A DNA stretch of 34,209 nt from Nitrospira sp. (GCA_019636945.1 JAHBWO010000032.1:1-34209); one strand, 5' to 3'; numbered from the stretch's first letter, positions 23,287-32,809 are shown. The notes: a model not told the origin generated them from the letters alone. Program-made: numbers and translations.

Positions 23287-23606
23287 TGTTTCACCGCTCC
23301 TTTCGAGTCTTGTGGCAGCAAGCGAGCCACCAATACCTCTGCGGTGACTCCCCGGACACACAATCGCTTGCGTCGAGTCTCCGCTCCTCCTTGAATCTGA
23401 ATCTGTGCTCGAGTGAGGGAACACCGGTCGGCGATAAAGCGGATCAGCTCTTCATTGGCGGCACCCTGAATCGGGCGAGCGGCGACACGGATCTTGATTG
23501 CATCTCCGTGTACTCCGACACATTCCGTTCGTGCCGCGTTGGGCTGAACATGCACGGTCAGGAGCACGCCGCGCTCACTGTCTCGTGCCAGGCAGGAGGT
23601 CCCCAT
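23283..23606 (-). CDS. DUF167/YggU-family protein
   Basis: The 107-residue protein contains the DUF167 core: LLTVHVQPNAARTECVGVHGDAIKIRVAARPIQGAANEELIRFIAD and the later VRGVTAEVLVARL. Members are small cytosolic beta-alpha proteins of unknown function, with a fold known from E. coli YggU. The first ten residues before GVLLTV look non-family, so an internal start is possible, but ATG 23606 is the first ATG and lies 12 bp after the CbbQ-type ATPase stop. Its 3' end overlaps lipoprotein B. It forms a compact unit: ATPase, DUF167, lipoprotein B. Confidence 0.87.
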   Translation of the reverse strand: MGTSCLARDSERGVLLTVHVQPNAARTECVGVHGDAIKIRVAARPIQGAANEELIRFIADRCSLTRAQIQIQGGAETRRKRLCVRGVTAEVLVARLLPQDSKGAVKQ

Positions 23607-23618
23607 GAGATGACGGAT

Positions 23619-24434
23619 TCAGAAGATGGCTTTGACGAGTTCGAGAATCGCCCGCTGCATATCCGCATCATCGGTAATCGGACGGGCAATGGCCACATCA
23701 CACGCTCTCGCGGCTGGAACGCCCTGCTTGATCAACGTCCCGGCATAGATCAAGAGTCTGGTGCTGACGCCTTCTTCCAAACCGTGGTTTCTGAGATTGC
23801 GGACTTTTTGGCCGAGCTTGACCAAATTTGCCGCAATCATTGGTTCCACTTCCGCTTCACGTTGAATCACTCGCGATTCGATGTCCGGAGCGGGATAATC
23901 AAATTCGATCGCCATGAAACGCTGCTTCGTGCTTTGCTTCAGGTCTTTGAGCACACTTTGGTATCCGGGGTTGTAGGAGATCACCAGCATAAACTCGTCG
24001 GCAGCCTCCACGATCTGCCCCTTCTTCTCAATCGGGAGCACGCGACGATCATCACTGAGTGGATGGATGATGACGGTCGTATCCTTCCTGGCTTCAACCA
24101 CCTCATCGAGATACACGATGGCTCCGTATTTCACTCCGACCGTCAATGGCCCGTCCATCCAGACCGTCTCCTGTCCCTTGAGGAGATACCGGCCAACTAA
24201 GTCTGAGGCCGTCAGATCTTCATGACAGGCAACCGTGATCAGCGGTCGACCGAGCTTGTAGGCCATGTATTGCACAAACCGGGTCTTCCCGCAGCCGGTC
24301 GGCCCCTTGAGCATCACCGGCAGTTTTCGCTCAGCGGCGATGGTGAACAGCCCAACCTCCCCACAGACCTCGGCATAAAACGGCTCCTGCGGGACCCGAT
24401 ACTGCGCGACATCGATTTCACGTACGTGTTGCAT
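23619..24434 (-). CDS. CbbQ/NirQ/NorQ-type MoxR AAA+ ATPase, orphan
   Basis: The 271-residue protein belongs to the CbbQ/NirQ/NorQ/GpvN branch of MoxR ATPases. Walker A is GPTGCGKT at residues 44-51 and Walker B AIVYLDEV at 105-112. The [20 protein letters not shown] block and the C-terminal [16 protein letters not shown] region are the family signatures. These ATPases act with a VWA-domain partner (CbbO/NorD) to load metal or remodel RuBisCO or nitric-oxide reductase. No such partner or target is in this window. The neighbours are instead DUF167 and a lipoprotein, so the client is unknown. ATG 24434 is the first start; upstream is a 116-bp gap. Confidence 0.93.
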   Translation of the reverse strand: MQHVREIDVAQYRVPQEPFYAEVCGEVGLFTIAAERKLPVMLKGPTGCGKTRFVQYMAYKLGRPLITVACHEDLTASDLVGRYLLKGQETVWMDGPLTVGVKYGAIVYLDEVVEARKDTTVIIHPLSDDRRVLPIEKKGQIVEAADEFMLVISYNPGYQSVLKDLKQSTKQRFMAIEFDYPAPDIESRVIQREAEVEPMIAANLVKLGQKVRNLRNHGLEEGVSTRLLIYAGTLIKQGVPAARACDVAIARPITDDADMQRAILELVKAIF

Positions 24435-24550
24435 GACTTCACTACCCTAGGTATGGATGACGACCGGGAATCAGCCAATTACAGCCGGTCAATCACGCAT
24501 CACGATAAACGGAACAAAGTGCCAAGATCAAGTGAGGAGAGATGCGGCCG

Positions 24551-26863
24551 CTACGCGGCCTTCTTGCCGTCGAGCACGTCTCGGACTTTCTGAGTGAGGA
24601 CATTCGGCGTAAACGGTTTATGGAGAAAGGCGGTCTCCCGCTTGACTCCTCCCTGATCGAACACCGGATGGTCGGGGTACCCGGACATGTACAAAACTTT
24701 AAGCTCAGGCCGCACCACCGTCAACTTCTCCGCCACCTCAGGCCCGCTCATCTGTGGCATCGCCACGTCGGTCAAGAGCAGATGGATCGGTCCCAAATGT
24801 TTGGCACCCGTCAAGAGCGCCTCGATCCCGTGACGCGCGACCAGCACCTCATAGCCACTGAGGCGGAGAGTCTCCTGCACAAGGCCGCGAACCGATGGAT
24901 CATCCTCGACCACCAGAATCGTCTCTCGTCCGGTCGCTCGACTGATGGCTCCACCAATGACCGGAGCCGTCTGAACGGCCTCGTTCACCTTTGGGAAAAA
25001 GATCTTGCAGGTGGTTCCCTGCCCCACCTTGCTCTCGATCGCGATCGTCCCCCCGCTTTGCTTAACGATCCCGTAGACCGTCGACAGCCCAAGCCCCGTT
25101 CCCTTCCCCTTTTCTTTCGTGGTAAAAAACGGCTCGAACAGATGGGCTTGCGTTTCTTCACTCATGCCCTGCCCGGTATCCCGCATCTCAAGGAGCACGT
25201 AGGGACCTGGCTCAAGCATGACCGCATGACGGCGACTGCCCTTCCCGATGGTCACGTTCTTCGTCTGGATGGTCAACTTCCCTCCCGTCGGCATGGCATC
25301 CCGGGCATTCACCGCCAGATTCATAATCACTTGCTCGATTTGTCCGGGATCCGCCTTGATGGCCCAGAGCTTCTGATCCAGATCCTCGGAAAGTTCCACG
25401 ACGTCTTCTCCCAGAAGTCGTCGCAACATCTGGTCCATATTCATGACCAGCGCATTCAAGTCCAGGACCTTCGCCGCCACAAATTGTCGCCGGCTGAACG
25501 CCAGTAGCTGGCTGGTCAAGCCTGCCGCCCGATCTGCGGCCTTCTTCACTTCGTCCATCTCCCGTCGTGCCGGATCCCCTGGTGCCAAGCGACTCAAAAT
25601 CAACTCGCTATAGCCACGAATGACCGTTAGGAGGTTATTAAAATCATGGGCCACCCCACCGGCGAGCCGCCCGACGGCCTCCATTTTTTGGGCTTGTCGG
25701 AGTTGCGCCTCGGTCTGGTGTAAGGCTTCTTCGGCTCTCGTCCGCTCCCCGAATTGCCCGATCTTCAACCCGACATCGGCGATCATACTGATCAACTCAT
25801 TGTCCGACTCACGAACCTGATGGCTGAAAAATTCGATCACCCCCTCGATGTCTCCGCCGATACGGATCGGAAAACCGAAGGCGCTTCGAACCCCCGTCTT
25901 GGCGGCCAGATCGGCTCGAATAAAAGCGGGCTCCTTCGTCACATCTCTGATCCAGACAGGACTTCCGCTCTCGAGGATTTTCCCCGGTAATCCCACCCCC
26001 GGCTTAAAGACTTGAGACTGCATCTCGGTGATGAATGCATCGGCTCCACCTGTCTCATCCTGCCAAGAATTGAGGCAGCGCAACGTACCCGACTGTTTCT
26101 CCAATCTCCAAAAGACCCCGAGATCCCATTCCAGACTCTCACCGACCGCCTGGATGATTCTAGGGACCGCTTGCTCGAGCGTAATCGACTCCGAGAGCAC
26201 CCGCGTCACTGCATATTGAGAGGCCAACCGTCGTTCGGCTTGACGACGATCCGTGATATCCCGCACGAACGCACTGAAGATGTAGGTTTCCCCGATCCGC
26301 GCCGGCGAAACGGCGAGCTCCACCGGAAACTCATGGCCGTCTCGATGCCGTGCTGCAATCTCGATCCGCCGATTCAGCACCGGACCGACGCCGGTCTTGA
26401 GGTACTCCCGGATCCCGCTCGCATGGGCCTCCCGGTCCCGTTCAGGAATGATGGTCTCTGACAGCAGCCTCCCCATCGCCTCTTCCCTCGCCCATCCGAA
26501 GATGGCGGTCGCCTGAGCATTCCACTCCGTCACGATGCCCGCCGCATCGATCGTAATCACCCCATCGAGGGCGGTGTCGACAATCGCCCGATTCCGTTCC
26601 TGACTCTGCAGTAACGCCGCTTCTGCGGCACGCGCCCATGCGCTTTCCTGTTGAGCTTGCCGATATTCTTTCCGCAATCGACTGGTTGACCAGAGCAACA
26701 AGAGCAAGAGAGGAAGCCACACGGCAGCGACAATGCTCCGTTCGACACGGGCGAGCATGAATGTCCCCACCCCTAGCGTCGCCAACGTGAGGAGCACCAT
26801 CACAAAGGTTATCCACTCATACCGGCGAGCCGTCGAGGCCGTTCGCTCTTCTGATTGAGTCAT
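24551..26863 (-). CDS. Membrane-bound hybrid PAS-GAF histidine kinase with receiver domain
   Basis: The 770-residue kinase has two membrane segments (about 17-37 and 44-60), a PAS/PAC sensor (90-207) and a GAF domain (215-370). The HisKA domain carries His406 in GGVAHDFNN. The HATPase domain follows (N-box NLAVNARDAM 515-524, DTGQGM 562-567, GKGTGLGLS 586-594), then a C-terminal receiver with phosphoacceptor Asp699 in LLTDVAMP and conserved Lys749. It is a hybrid kinase that would pass phosphate on through a histidine phosphotransferase or second regulator, none adjacent. The ATG overlaps the stop of the YkgJ-like fusion gene (26860-26863). GGCCGC-GTA-GCGGCC straddles the stop codon (about 24544-24558), a possible hairpin. 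Confidence 0.95.
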   Translation of the reverse strand: MTQSEERTASTARRYEWITFVMVLLTLATLGVGTFMLARVERSIVAAVWLPLLLLLLWSTSRLRKEYRQAQQESAWARAAEAALLQSQERNRAIVDTALDGVITIDAAGIVTEWNAQATAIFGWAREEAMGRLLSETIIPERDREAHASGIREYLKTGVGPVLNRRIEIAARHRDGHEFPVELAVSPARIGETYIFSAFVRDITDRRQAERRLASQYAVTRVLSESITLEQAVPRIIQAVGESLEWDLGVFWRLEKQSGTLRCLNSWQDETGGADAFITEMQSQVFKPGVGLPGKILESGSPVWIRDVTKEPAFIRADLAAKTGVRSAFGFPIRIGGDIEGVIEFFSHQVRESDNELISMIADVGLKIGQFGERTRAEEALHQTEAQLRQAQKMEAVGRLAGGVAHDFNNLLTVIRGYSELILSRLAPGDPARREMDEVKKAADRAAGLTSQLLAFSRRQFVAAKVLDLNALVMNMDQMLRRLLGEDVVELSEDLDQKLWAIKADPGQIEQVIMNLAVNARDAMPTGGKLTIQTKNVTIGKGSRRHAVMLEPGPYVLLEMRDTGQGMSEETQAHLFEPFFTTKEKGKGTGLGLSTVYGIVKQSGGTIAIESKVGQGTTCKIFFPKVNEAVQTAPVIGGAISRATGRETILVVEDDPSVRGLVQETLRLSGYEVLVARHGIEALLTGAKHLGPIHLLLTDVAMPQMSGPEVAEKLTVVRPELKVLYMSGYPDHPVFDQGGVKRETAFLHKPFTPNVLTQKVRDVLDGKKAA

Positions 26864-28320
26864 GTGGTCGTCCTTGTTGCGATCCAGGTCGTCAATACTG
26901 CGGTCGGGTGATAGGCCGACTTCGCGGCACGCAGCCCTGGAAGCCCGGAATCATCCATCGCATTGATCCAAACCGCCCCTTGCGCCGACGCCATGCGACA
27001 GGTTTCTCGGAAAACCCATTGGGAAAGACCGGGGACGGAACGATCCGCAACCTCCAGGAGAACACACCACGTCTCTGGAGTCAGCCAGTACCCGAAGGTA
27101 TAGGCGACGATCTTGTTGTTCACCCTCATGACCCTGCCGGATACCCCTATCCGATCATGCTCTCGAAACACTAACTGGTGGGCGGGTTCTGCATCCTCCA
27201 ACAGCAATTGTCCCAGACGATCCTGATGGTCTTGGCACTTTTGTTCCGACCATCGCCGATAGAGCAGCGCACAGTCTGCCTGATCCGAGGCGCGATAGGG
27301 CTCACTCGTGATCACCTGCTCCCTTGCCGCACGATTACAGAGCGCCCTGTGAGACTTGTACGGATCTCCGGCTAAGGCTGCCAGCGCGGCAGCAGAGTAC
27401 AGATAGTCTCCGTCTTTCGGACGGAATTGAATCTCGTCAGTGGTCATCACCGTCTTTTGTACATCCATCACGGATTCGATGCGACTCACCGGTGAGGGAC
27501 CGTTCCACTGCCGCATCAGCGTAAAGGCCAGCTGCATCGCTTGATCCAATGAACCTGGGCCAAGCGGTGGAAGAGGCATGAACCACCCATCCGGCGATTT
27601 GGCAAACAGGAACCAGGTGTCGTCTACTTCCATCCACCAATAGGAAAGGACCGACGTCCACATGTAGTGAAAGGGGAAGGCAAATGCCGCCGGGGTGTCC
27701 GGGTGGAGCACATGAGCACGTTCCAATGCAGCGGCAAATGCCGACGCATCTGACGCCGTGAGCGGACGAAGTCGCGGGTCGGCTCGCTGCTGAGACAACC
27801 GAGCCGTCAGATGTGGAAGTCTGTTGAGCACAATCACGTCGTCCTGGAACGGCCCGATCAGCCGAGGATGGGCAGCAAGTTGTTCAATCATCGCGTCGCT
27901 CCGCAACACCGCTTCAACCTGTTGAGCATAGGTCTGAATCGAACGGGAAGGCTCATCTCGCATGAACGGGCATTTGGTATCCCAACCAAGGAGCACTTCC
28001 TGCCCGGATTGGTCCCACATCAATGCCAAGGGATACAGCTGACAGTCCAACGGCCGGTGCTCGTAAATTCCGCACCGACCCGAGGGTGCATCAAACGCCG
28101 GACAGAGATACCCTTCACCACTCGGGCTTTTCACAAGATTGATCTGCGAGCCGGACTTGTTAGGGAAGTAGGAATGCGGTACGCCCTGTGCCACGGCTTC
28201 AGTGATTTCGCGCCTCGTAAAGTAGGGACGAAGAAAACTGTCGGCTTCCGGAAAACGGCAACAGACGTCGCAGCGGGAACAGGTCGCCCCCGGCACAAAT
28301 TGCGGCAGAGCCTTCGTCAT
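26860..28320 (-). CDS. YkgJ-type cysteine-cluster protein fused to a DUF2156-like acyltransferase-fold domain
   Basis: The 486-residue protein starts with a YkgJ-family metal-binding region: CSRCDVCC (Cys14, 17, 20, 21), then YLCPAFDAPSGRCGIYEHRP and DCQLYPL, with a further CPF. The C-terminal half (about residues 190-486) looks like DUF2156, the GNAT-fold domain of phosphatidylglycerol lysyltransferases: FHYMWTSVLSYWWMEVDDTWFLF, PLPPLG, then VNNKIVAYTFGYWLTPETWCVLLEVADRSVPGLSQWVFRE. YkgJ proteins usually stand alone, so the fusion is notable. ATG 28320 begins just before the cysteine motif; the frame extends to 28359 without a ribosome site. It is co-transcribed with the hybrid kinase (ATGA overlap) and divergent to the 28.5-34 kb operon. 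The substrate is unknown. Confidence 0.85.
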   Translation of the reverse strand: MTKALPQFVPGATCSRCDVCCRFPEADSFLRPYFTRREITEAVAQGVPHSYFPNKSGSQINLVKSPSGEGYLCPAFDAPSGRCGIYEHRPLDCQLYPLALMWDQSGQEVLLGWDTKCPFMRDEPSRSIQTYAQQVEAVLRSDAMIEQLAAHPRLIGPFQDDVIVLNRLPHLTARLSQQRADPRLRPLTASDASAFAAALERAHVLHPDTPAAFAFPFHYMWTSVLSYWWMEVDDTWFLFAKSPDGWFMPLPPLGPGSLDQAMQLAFTLMRQWNGPSPVSRIESVMDVQKTVMTTDEIQFRPKDGDYLYSAAALAALAGDPYKSHRALCNRAAREQVITSEPYRASDQADCALLYRRWSEQKCQDHQDRLGQLLLEDAEPAHQLVFREHDRIGVSGRVMRVNNKIVAYTFGYWLTPETWCVLLEVADRSVPGLSQWVFRETCRMASAQGAVWINAMDDSGLPGLRAAKSAYHPTAVLTTWIATRTTT

Positions 28321-28557
28321 TCGTTTGGAATCCGCTGTATGAAGGACCACTGAGCACACATCATACGATGCGCATCACATAGTGGCAAGAACGTTCACAT
28401 CCGACCGGTACGCCACTCCGGTTTCACCATATCCATAGGCAGCGAAAAGCCGGCCACTTGTCGACCTCTGTTGTGCATGTTAGCATCTGGCCCGTTGGAG
28501 CAGGGAAGATCTCCCCTGCTCGATTGATGCGAAGGTCAACCAGTAGGACTCGTTCTC

Positions 28558-30033
28558 TTGGGACCGACTGCCTCCCCCTGCACCGAGCTCGCAACTGACG
28601 CCGCGCGTGATCGCTGTGTCACCATTCGAACACGTCTATCTCACGCCAACCTCTTCGGCTCTCCATCGGCTGATCCCAGTTCTCATCAGGCCCCCACCCT
28701 ACAGGCAACCACGACGTGGCGGGTGAGCCCCTGCCCCTTCTATGTATCTCCGGATCAACTGCAATTCTTCACGGCATTAGGGCCACAGCTGCTTTCATTC
28801 TATCGCGCCCTGAATCGGCTCTACAGCGAGAGCGTCAAAGGGAGACAGCCGGCCTGGGTGGCGGCCTATCTCGATTTAGGAAAACCAGACGCCCTCGTGC
28901 AGTACAGCCGGATGAAACGTTTTCGCGACGAGCTACCCGCCGTCATCCGTCCTGATGTCATTCCTACGGAAGACGGCATGGTGATCACCGAACTGGATTC
29001 CGTTCCGGGTGGGATCGGACTCACCGCTTGCCTTTCGCAGATCTACGGTGATCTTGAAAGCAGCCATTCCGGCCTTGTCGGAGGACGGGACGGAATGGTC
29101 CGTGGCTTTGCCCGCATGTTGCAAACCATTCGGCGGCAGCGCGAGGGCTGCATCGCGATCCTCGTTTCAGAGGAATCCAAGGACTATCGCCCGGAGATGT
29201 CTTGGCTGGCCGCTCAACTTCGGAACGAAGGCATCGCGGCCTGGTGCATTGAGCCTCGCGAGGTGATCTTCACGGAAGAAGGCCTTCGGTTGCGTATCGA
29301 CGACAAAGAGCACCCCATTGCGGTTGTCTATCGGTTTTATGAGCTGTTCGACCTGTTGAATATTCCCAAGGCCGAGCTCATCCAATACGCCGGGAAAAAA
29401 GATCGTGTCTCCATCACTCCTCCCTACAAACCGGCGCTTGAGGAGAAATCCGCCTTTGCGCTCCTCCATCATCCCATCTTGAGGCCGTTCTGGGAACAAT
29501 CACTGGGCTCCGACTGTTTGCGGCATCTGCAAGCGGTCATGCCCAAAACCTGGCTGCTCGACCCGACTCCGCTTCCGGCCATCGCCACGATTCCGGAGTT
29601 GTCCCTGAGAGGTCACGCGGTGGCAGAATGGGCCGCTCTCGAAGGAGCCACCCAAAAAGAACGCCATTTTGTCATCAAGCCGTCCGGATTTTCTGAACTC
29701 GCGTGGGGAAGCCGAGGGGTCTCGATCGGGCATGATCTGTCGCAGGCCGAATGGAGCCAGGCGCTTCGCAACGCACTCGCCGCCTTCCCGACGACACCCT
29801 ACATCCTGCAAGAATTCCATAAGGGACGATTGTTTGACATGGATTTCATGGACGACGCCCCCCAGGCCATCGTCCGGATGTCTGGCCGCGCACGCCTATC
29901 TCCCTATTATTTCGTGTCCGACGGCACGGTCGAACTCGCCGGTATTCTGGCCACCGTCTGCCCGGCCGACAAGAAGATTCTTCACGGAATGAAGGACGCC
30001 ATTATGGTTCCCTGCGCCGTGCGTCCCGAGTGA
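28558..30033 (+). CDS. Large ATP-grasp-like protein of unknown function
   Basis: This 491-residue protein has features of the ATP-grasp/glutathionylspermidine synthase-like fold. ITELDSVPGG is at residues 143-152, VVYRFYELFDLL at 256-267, FVIKPSG at 371-377 (a Lys for ATP), YILQEF at 415-420 and RMSGRARLSPYYF at 440-452. These suggest ligation of a carboxylate to an amine (inference). Start uncertain: the frame opens with TTG at 28558, preceded by AGGA, and the first 55 residues look low in structure. A GTG at 28723, close to the apparent domain start FYVSPDQL, is an alternative. It is the first gene of the plus-strand run ending at the window edge, and the small CxxC protein follows 64 bp later. 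Confidence 0.7.
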   Translation: MGPTASPCTELATDAARDRCVTIRTRLSHANLFGSPSADPSSHQAPTLQATTTWRVSPCPFYVSPDQLQFFTALGPQLLSFYRALNRLYSESVKGRQPAWVAAYLDLGKPDALVQYSRMKRFRDELPAVIRPDVIPTEDGMVITELDSVPGGIGLTACLSQIYGDLESSHSGLVGGRDGMVRGFARMLQTIRRQREGCIAILVSEESKDYRPEMSWLAAQLRNEGIAAWCIEPREVIFTEEGLRLRIDDKEHPIAVVYRFYELFDLLNIPKAELIQYAGKKDRVSITPPYKPALEEKSAFALLHHPILRPFWEQSLGSDCLRHLQAVMPKTWLLDPTPLPAIATIPELSLRGHAVAEWAALEGATQKERHFVIKPSGFSELAWGSRGVSIGHDLSQAEWSQALRNALAAFPTTPYILQEFHKGRLFDMDFMDDAPQAIVRMSGRARLSPYYFVSDGTVELAGILATVCPADKKILHGMKDAIMVPCAVRPE

Positions 30034-30097
30034 TGAGCCCCTTCCCTTCTGCCATAAATTTGGCGTTTCACTTTCTCCCTGTTCCTGATAGCCTAAT

Positions 30098-30442
30098 ATG
30101 AGCATGGCGATGACCCTTTTTCATGTCGACTGGTGCCCGGACTGCCTTGTGGTGTTGCGCAAGTTGGCCGACCTGGGGTTGACCTATGACCCCGTCATCG
30201 TGCCGGATAGCAGACGGATGCGCACGCAGGTGTACGACGTCTCCGGTCAATACTATGTGCCTGTCCTGAAGGACGGAGATCTCGTTCTGACGGAAACCGC
30301 CGACATTTTGGCCTATCTGGATGAGCGTGCCAAAGCGGGCAGCGTGGGCCATCCAGCCTCCACCCAGTTTCACTCGCAAGCCCGCACCACACCAGACGAA
30401 CCAAGCCCAGACGACGAGCATCCTTCTTGTCGGCTTAAGTAA
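30098..30442 (+). CDS. Small glutaredoxin/GST-N-like thioredoxin-fold protein
   Basis: The 114-residue protein begins with MTLFHVDWCPDCLVVLRKLADLGLTYD, a glutaredoxin-like beta-alpha-beta start with a WCPDC active site (Cys13 and Cys16 counting from the first Met). It continues with YYVPVLKDGDLVLTETADILAYLDE, the cis-Pro and glutathione-binding region of GST N-terminal domains. It is probably a cytosolic thiol oxidoreductase or glutathione-binding protein. The last 30 residues are low-complexity (Pro, Ser, His, Asp). It sits between the ATP-grasp-like gene and the radical SAM gene, so it may feed electrons or thiols to that operon (inference). Confidence 0.85.
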   Translation: MSMAMTLFHVDWCPDCLVVLRKLADLGLTYDPVIVPDSRRMRTQVYDVSGQYYVPVLKDGDLVLTETADILAYLDERAKAGSVGHPASTQFHSQARTTPDEPSPDDEHPSCRLK

Positions 30443-30459
30443 TCGACGAAGGTCAACCT

Positions 30460-31653
30460 ATGGAAGACTGGCAGCAAGTTCTGGCAAAGAGCATCGTCAA
30501 ACCGAAAGACCTGGCCAAACGGTTCGGCCTCGATGAACAAGAAGTCGAAGCCATTGTCGGCCCCTACCCCATGCGCATTACACCGACCGTCCTCGAGACG
30601 ATCCGGTCGAAAGATGATGCGATCTGGAAACAGGTGGTCCCCGATGCGGCCGAATTAGATGACATCGCAGCGGACGACGATCCGCTCGAGGAAGACCTCA
30701 TGAGCCCGGTTCCCCACCTCGTGCATCGCTACCCGGATCGCGCGCTGCTCATGGTCACCAACCAATGTCCGATCTACTGTCGATTCTGCACCAGAAAACG
30801 ACTGGTTGGAAAACCGGGGTTTCTCAAGAAGGGTGAACTGGACCGCGCCATCCAGTACCTGCGTGAGCACAACGAAGTCCGTGATGTGATCCTGTCTGGG
30901 GGAGACCCGCTGCTGCTGCCCGATCATCTTCTTGAACGCATCCTGAAGGCGCTCCGGACGATCCCGCACTTGGAGCTCATCCGGATCGGATCCCGCGTCC
31001 CCGGCAGCTTACCGCAGCGCATTACGCCTCGACTCTGCGAAATCATAAGGCAGTACCACCCGATTTACATGAATCTGCACTTCAACCATCCCGATGAGCT
31101 GACACCGGAGGTGAAGGCGGCTTGCGGTCGCCTCGCTGATGCCGGGGTCCCACTCGGCGCGCAAACCGTCCTGCTCAAAGGAGTGAACGACGATCCTGAC
31201 ATCATGAAACGGCTCGTCCATCAGCTCCTCCTGGCGCGGGTGAAGCCCTATTACCTCTATCAAGCAGACCTAACTAAGGGAACGAACCATTTCCGGACGA
31301 CGGTCGAAACGGGTCTGAGGATCATCAAGGCGCTCCAGGGCCATACCAGCGGCATGGCCGTTCCTCATTTTGTGATTGATGCACCGGGTGGAGGAGGCAA
31401 GATCCCCTTGCTTCCCGATAATTACCTGGTCCATCTGGATGAGGATGGTGCCGTGCTCCGCAACTACGAGAACAAGACCTTCCATTACCCCCAACCAAAG
31501 GCAGACGGTCGACGGGAACTCCCGATGGTCGGTGTGGGTTCCCCTGTCGATGAGGCGGAAGAGGCCTATGCGGCTTGCGGGGATAGCTACCCCGATCGCG
31601 ACGGCTACGCCATGTGGGGGAACAGCTGCGGGGGAGATGCGGACGAGCTGTGA
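30460..31653 (+). CDS. Lysine 2,3-aminomutase family radical SAM enzyme (KamA-like)
   Basis: The 397-residue enzyme carries the radical SAM CxxxCxxC motif at Cys103, Cys107 and Cys110 (QCPIYCRFCTRKR) and the GGDP motif at 147-150. The pyridoxal-phosphate lysine is Lys314 in DAPGGGGKIPLL. Two residues known to hold the lysine amino group in Clostridium KamA, Asp293 and Asp330, correspond to Asp270 (QADLTKG) and Asp307 (VIDAPG). It therefore probably makes beta-lysine from L-lysine rather than being a distant relative. EpmB-type proteins are shorter. No ablB-like acetyltransferase is adjacent. GAAGGT precedes the ATG. Its stop overlaps the dCTP deaminase start (TGATG). Confidence 0.92.
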   Translation: MEDWQQVLAKSIVKPKDLAKRFGLDEQEVEAIVGPYPMRITPTVLETIRSKDDAIWKQVVPDAAELDDIAADDDPLEEDLMSPVPHLVHRYPDRALLMVTNQCPIYCRFCTRKRLVGKPGFLKKGELDRAIQYLREHNEVRDVILSGGDPLLLPDHLLERILKALRTIPHLELIRIGSRVPGSLPQRITPRLCEIIRQYHPIYMNLHFNHPDELTPEVKAACGRLADAGVPLGAQTVLLKGVNDDPDIMKRLVHQLLLARVKPYYLYQADLTKGTNHFRTTVETGLRIIKALQGHTSGMAVPHFVIDAPGGGGKIPLLPDNYLVHLDEDGAVLRNYENKTFHYPQPKADGRRELPMVGVGSPVDEAEEAYAACGDSYPDRDGYAMWGNSCGGDADEL

Positions 31654-32807
31654 TGACTCATTCACTCCGATCCGGGATTTTCCCCTATCAGGACATCCGG
31701 CGGTTGATCGCCGGAGGGGCCATCAGTGCCGCTCCAGCGATTGAGGACCGACAGATCCAACCGGCCAGTCTCGACCTCCGTCTTGGCCGCAAAGCCTACC
31801 GATTGATCAGCAGTTTCTTGCCGGAACTCTCGGCGATCTCCTCCCGCCTGAATGTCATGGACTTCTATCAGTCGGACCTCGTGATGTACGAAATGGATCT
31901 CAGCGACGGTGCCATTCTTGAAAAGGGCCACGTCTACCTGGTCCCTCTGCTGGAAGAATTGGCGCTCCCCACAACGATCCGCGCACGGGCGAATCCGAAA
32001 AGCACGACCGGCCGTCTGGATGTGTTCACCCGCGTGGTGACGGATCTCACGTCGGGATTCGATGAAATCCGAGCCGGCTATCGGGGGCAACTATTCCTCG
32101 AGGTCGTTCCCCGCTCGTTTGCCATCAAAGTCCGCACCGGACAGTCGCTGAACCAAGTCCGGTTTGTGCGCGGCGAGGCCACGGTTTCAGACCGATCGCT
32201 TCACACCCTCCATCGCGCGACGCCCTTGCTGTATCACAACGTGGCGCCCACCAAACGCATAGGCAGTCAAGACGTTCGCGCTGAACGGGGTCTGTTTCTT
32301 CGCATTGATCTCACCGGTGGGGATCAGCGAGAGTCCCGCGTGATCGGGTACCGCGCAAAAAAGAACAGTCATGTCATTGACCTCGAGAAAGTCGGGCATT
32401 ATGCTGCAGCTGACTTCTGGGAGCCGCTCTACCGCCACCGCCACGACAGCTTGCTATTGGAGCCGGAAGAGTTCTATATCCTTGTGTCCAAAGAGCGCAT
32501 CCGGGTGCCGCCAGGCTATGCTGCGGAAATGGTGGCCTACGAAGCGGCCTGCGGTGAACTGCGAACCCACTATGCCGGGTTTTTCGACCCGGGCTTCGGT
32601 TACGGCTCAAAGGGCGAGATCAAAGGCACCCAGGTCGTCCTGGAGGTTCGTCCGCACGACGTACCGTTTCTGATCCACGATGGGCAAACGTTTTTTAAGG
32701 TGCTGTACGAAACCATGATGGCCAACCCGACACAACTCTATGGATCAGGCTTAGGCTCATCGTACCAGCGACAGGCCCTCACACTCAGCAAACATTTCAA
32801 GATCTAA
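31653..32807 (+). CDS. Two-domain 2'-deoxycytidine 5'-triphosphate deaminase
   Basis: The 384-residue protein is the long dCTP deaminase form with two dUTPase-like beta-folds. Module one has QPASLDLRLGRKAYR, RARANPKSTTGRLDVFTRVV (the RSSxARLG-like block) and YRGQLFLEVVPRSFAIKVRTGQ. Module two has LVSKERIRVPPGYAAEMVAY and EIKGTQVVLEVRPHDVPFLIHDGQTFFKVLYE. It converts dCTP to dUTP for thymidylate synthesis, in the cytosol. ATG 31653 overlaps the KamA stop codon (TGATG), so the two are translationally coupled. An upstream frame start at 31614 lies inside kamA and is not used. The usual Dcd is under 200 residues; this bi-modular type is the exception. Confidence 0.88.
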   Translation: MTHSLRSGIFPYQDIRRLIAGGAISAAPAIEDRQIQPASLDLRLGRKAYRLISSFLPELSAISSRLNVMDFYQSDLVMYEMDLSDGAILEKGHVYLVPLLEELALPTTIRARANPKSTTGRLDVFTRVVTDLTSGFDEIRAGYRGQLFLEVVPRSFAIKVRTGQSLNQVRFVRGEATVSDRSLHTLHRATPLLYHNVAPTKRIGSQDVRAERGLFLRIDLTGGDQRESRVIGYRAKKNSHVIDLEKVGHYAAADFWEPLYRHRHDSLLLEPEEFYILVSKERIRVPPGYAAEMVAYEAACGELRTHYAGFFDPGFGYGSKGEIKGTQVVLEVRPHDVPFLIHDGQTFFKVLYETMMANPTQLYGSGLGSSYQRQALTLSKHFKI

Positions 32808-32809
32808 CT

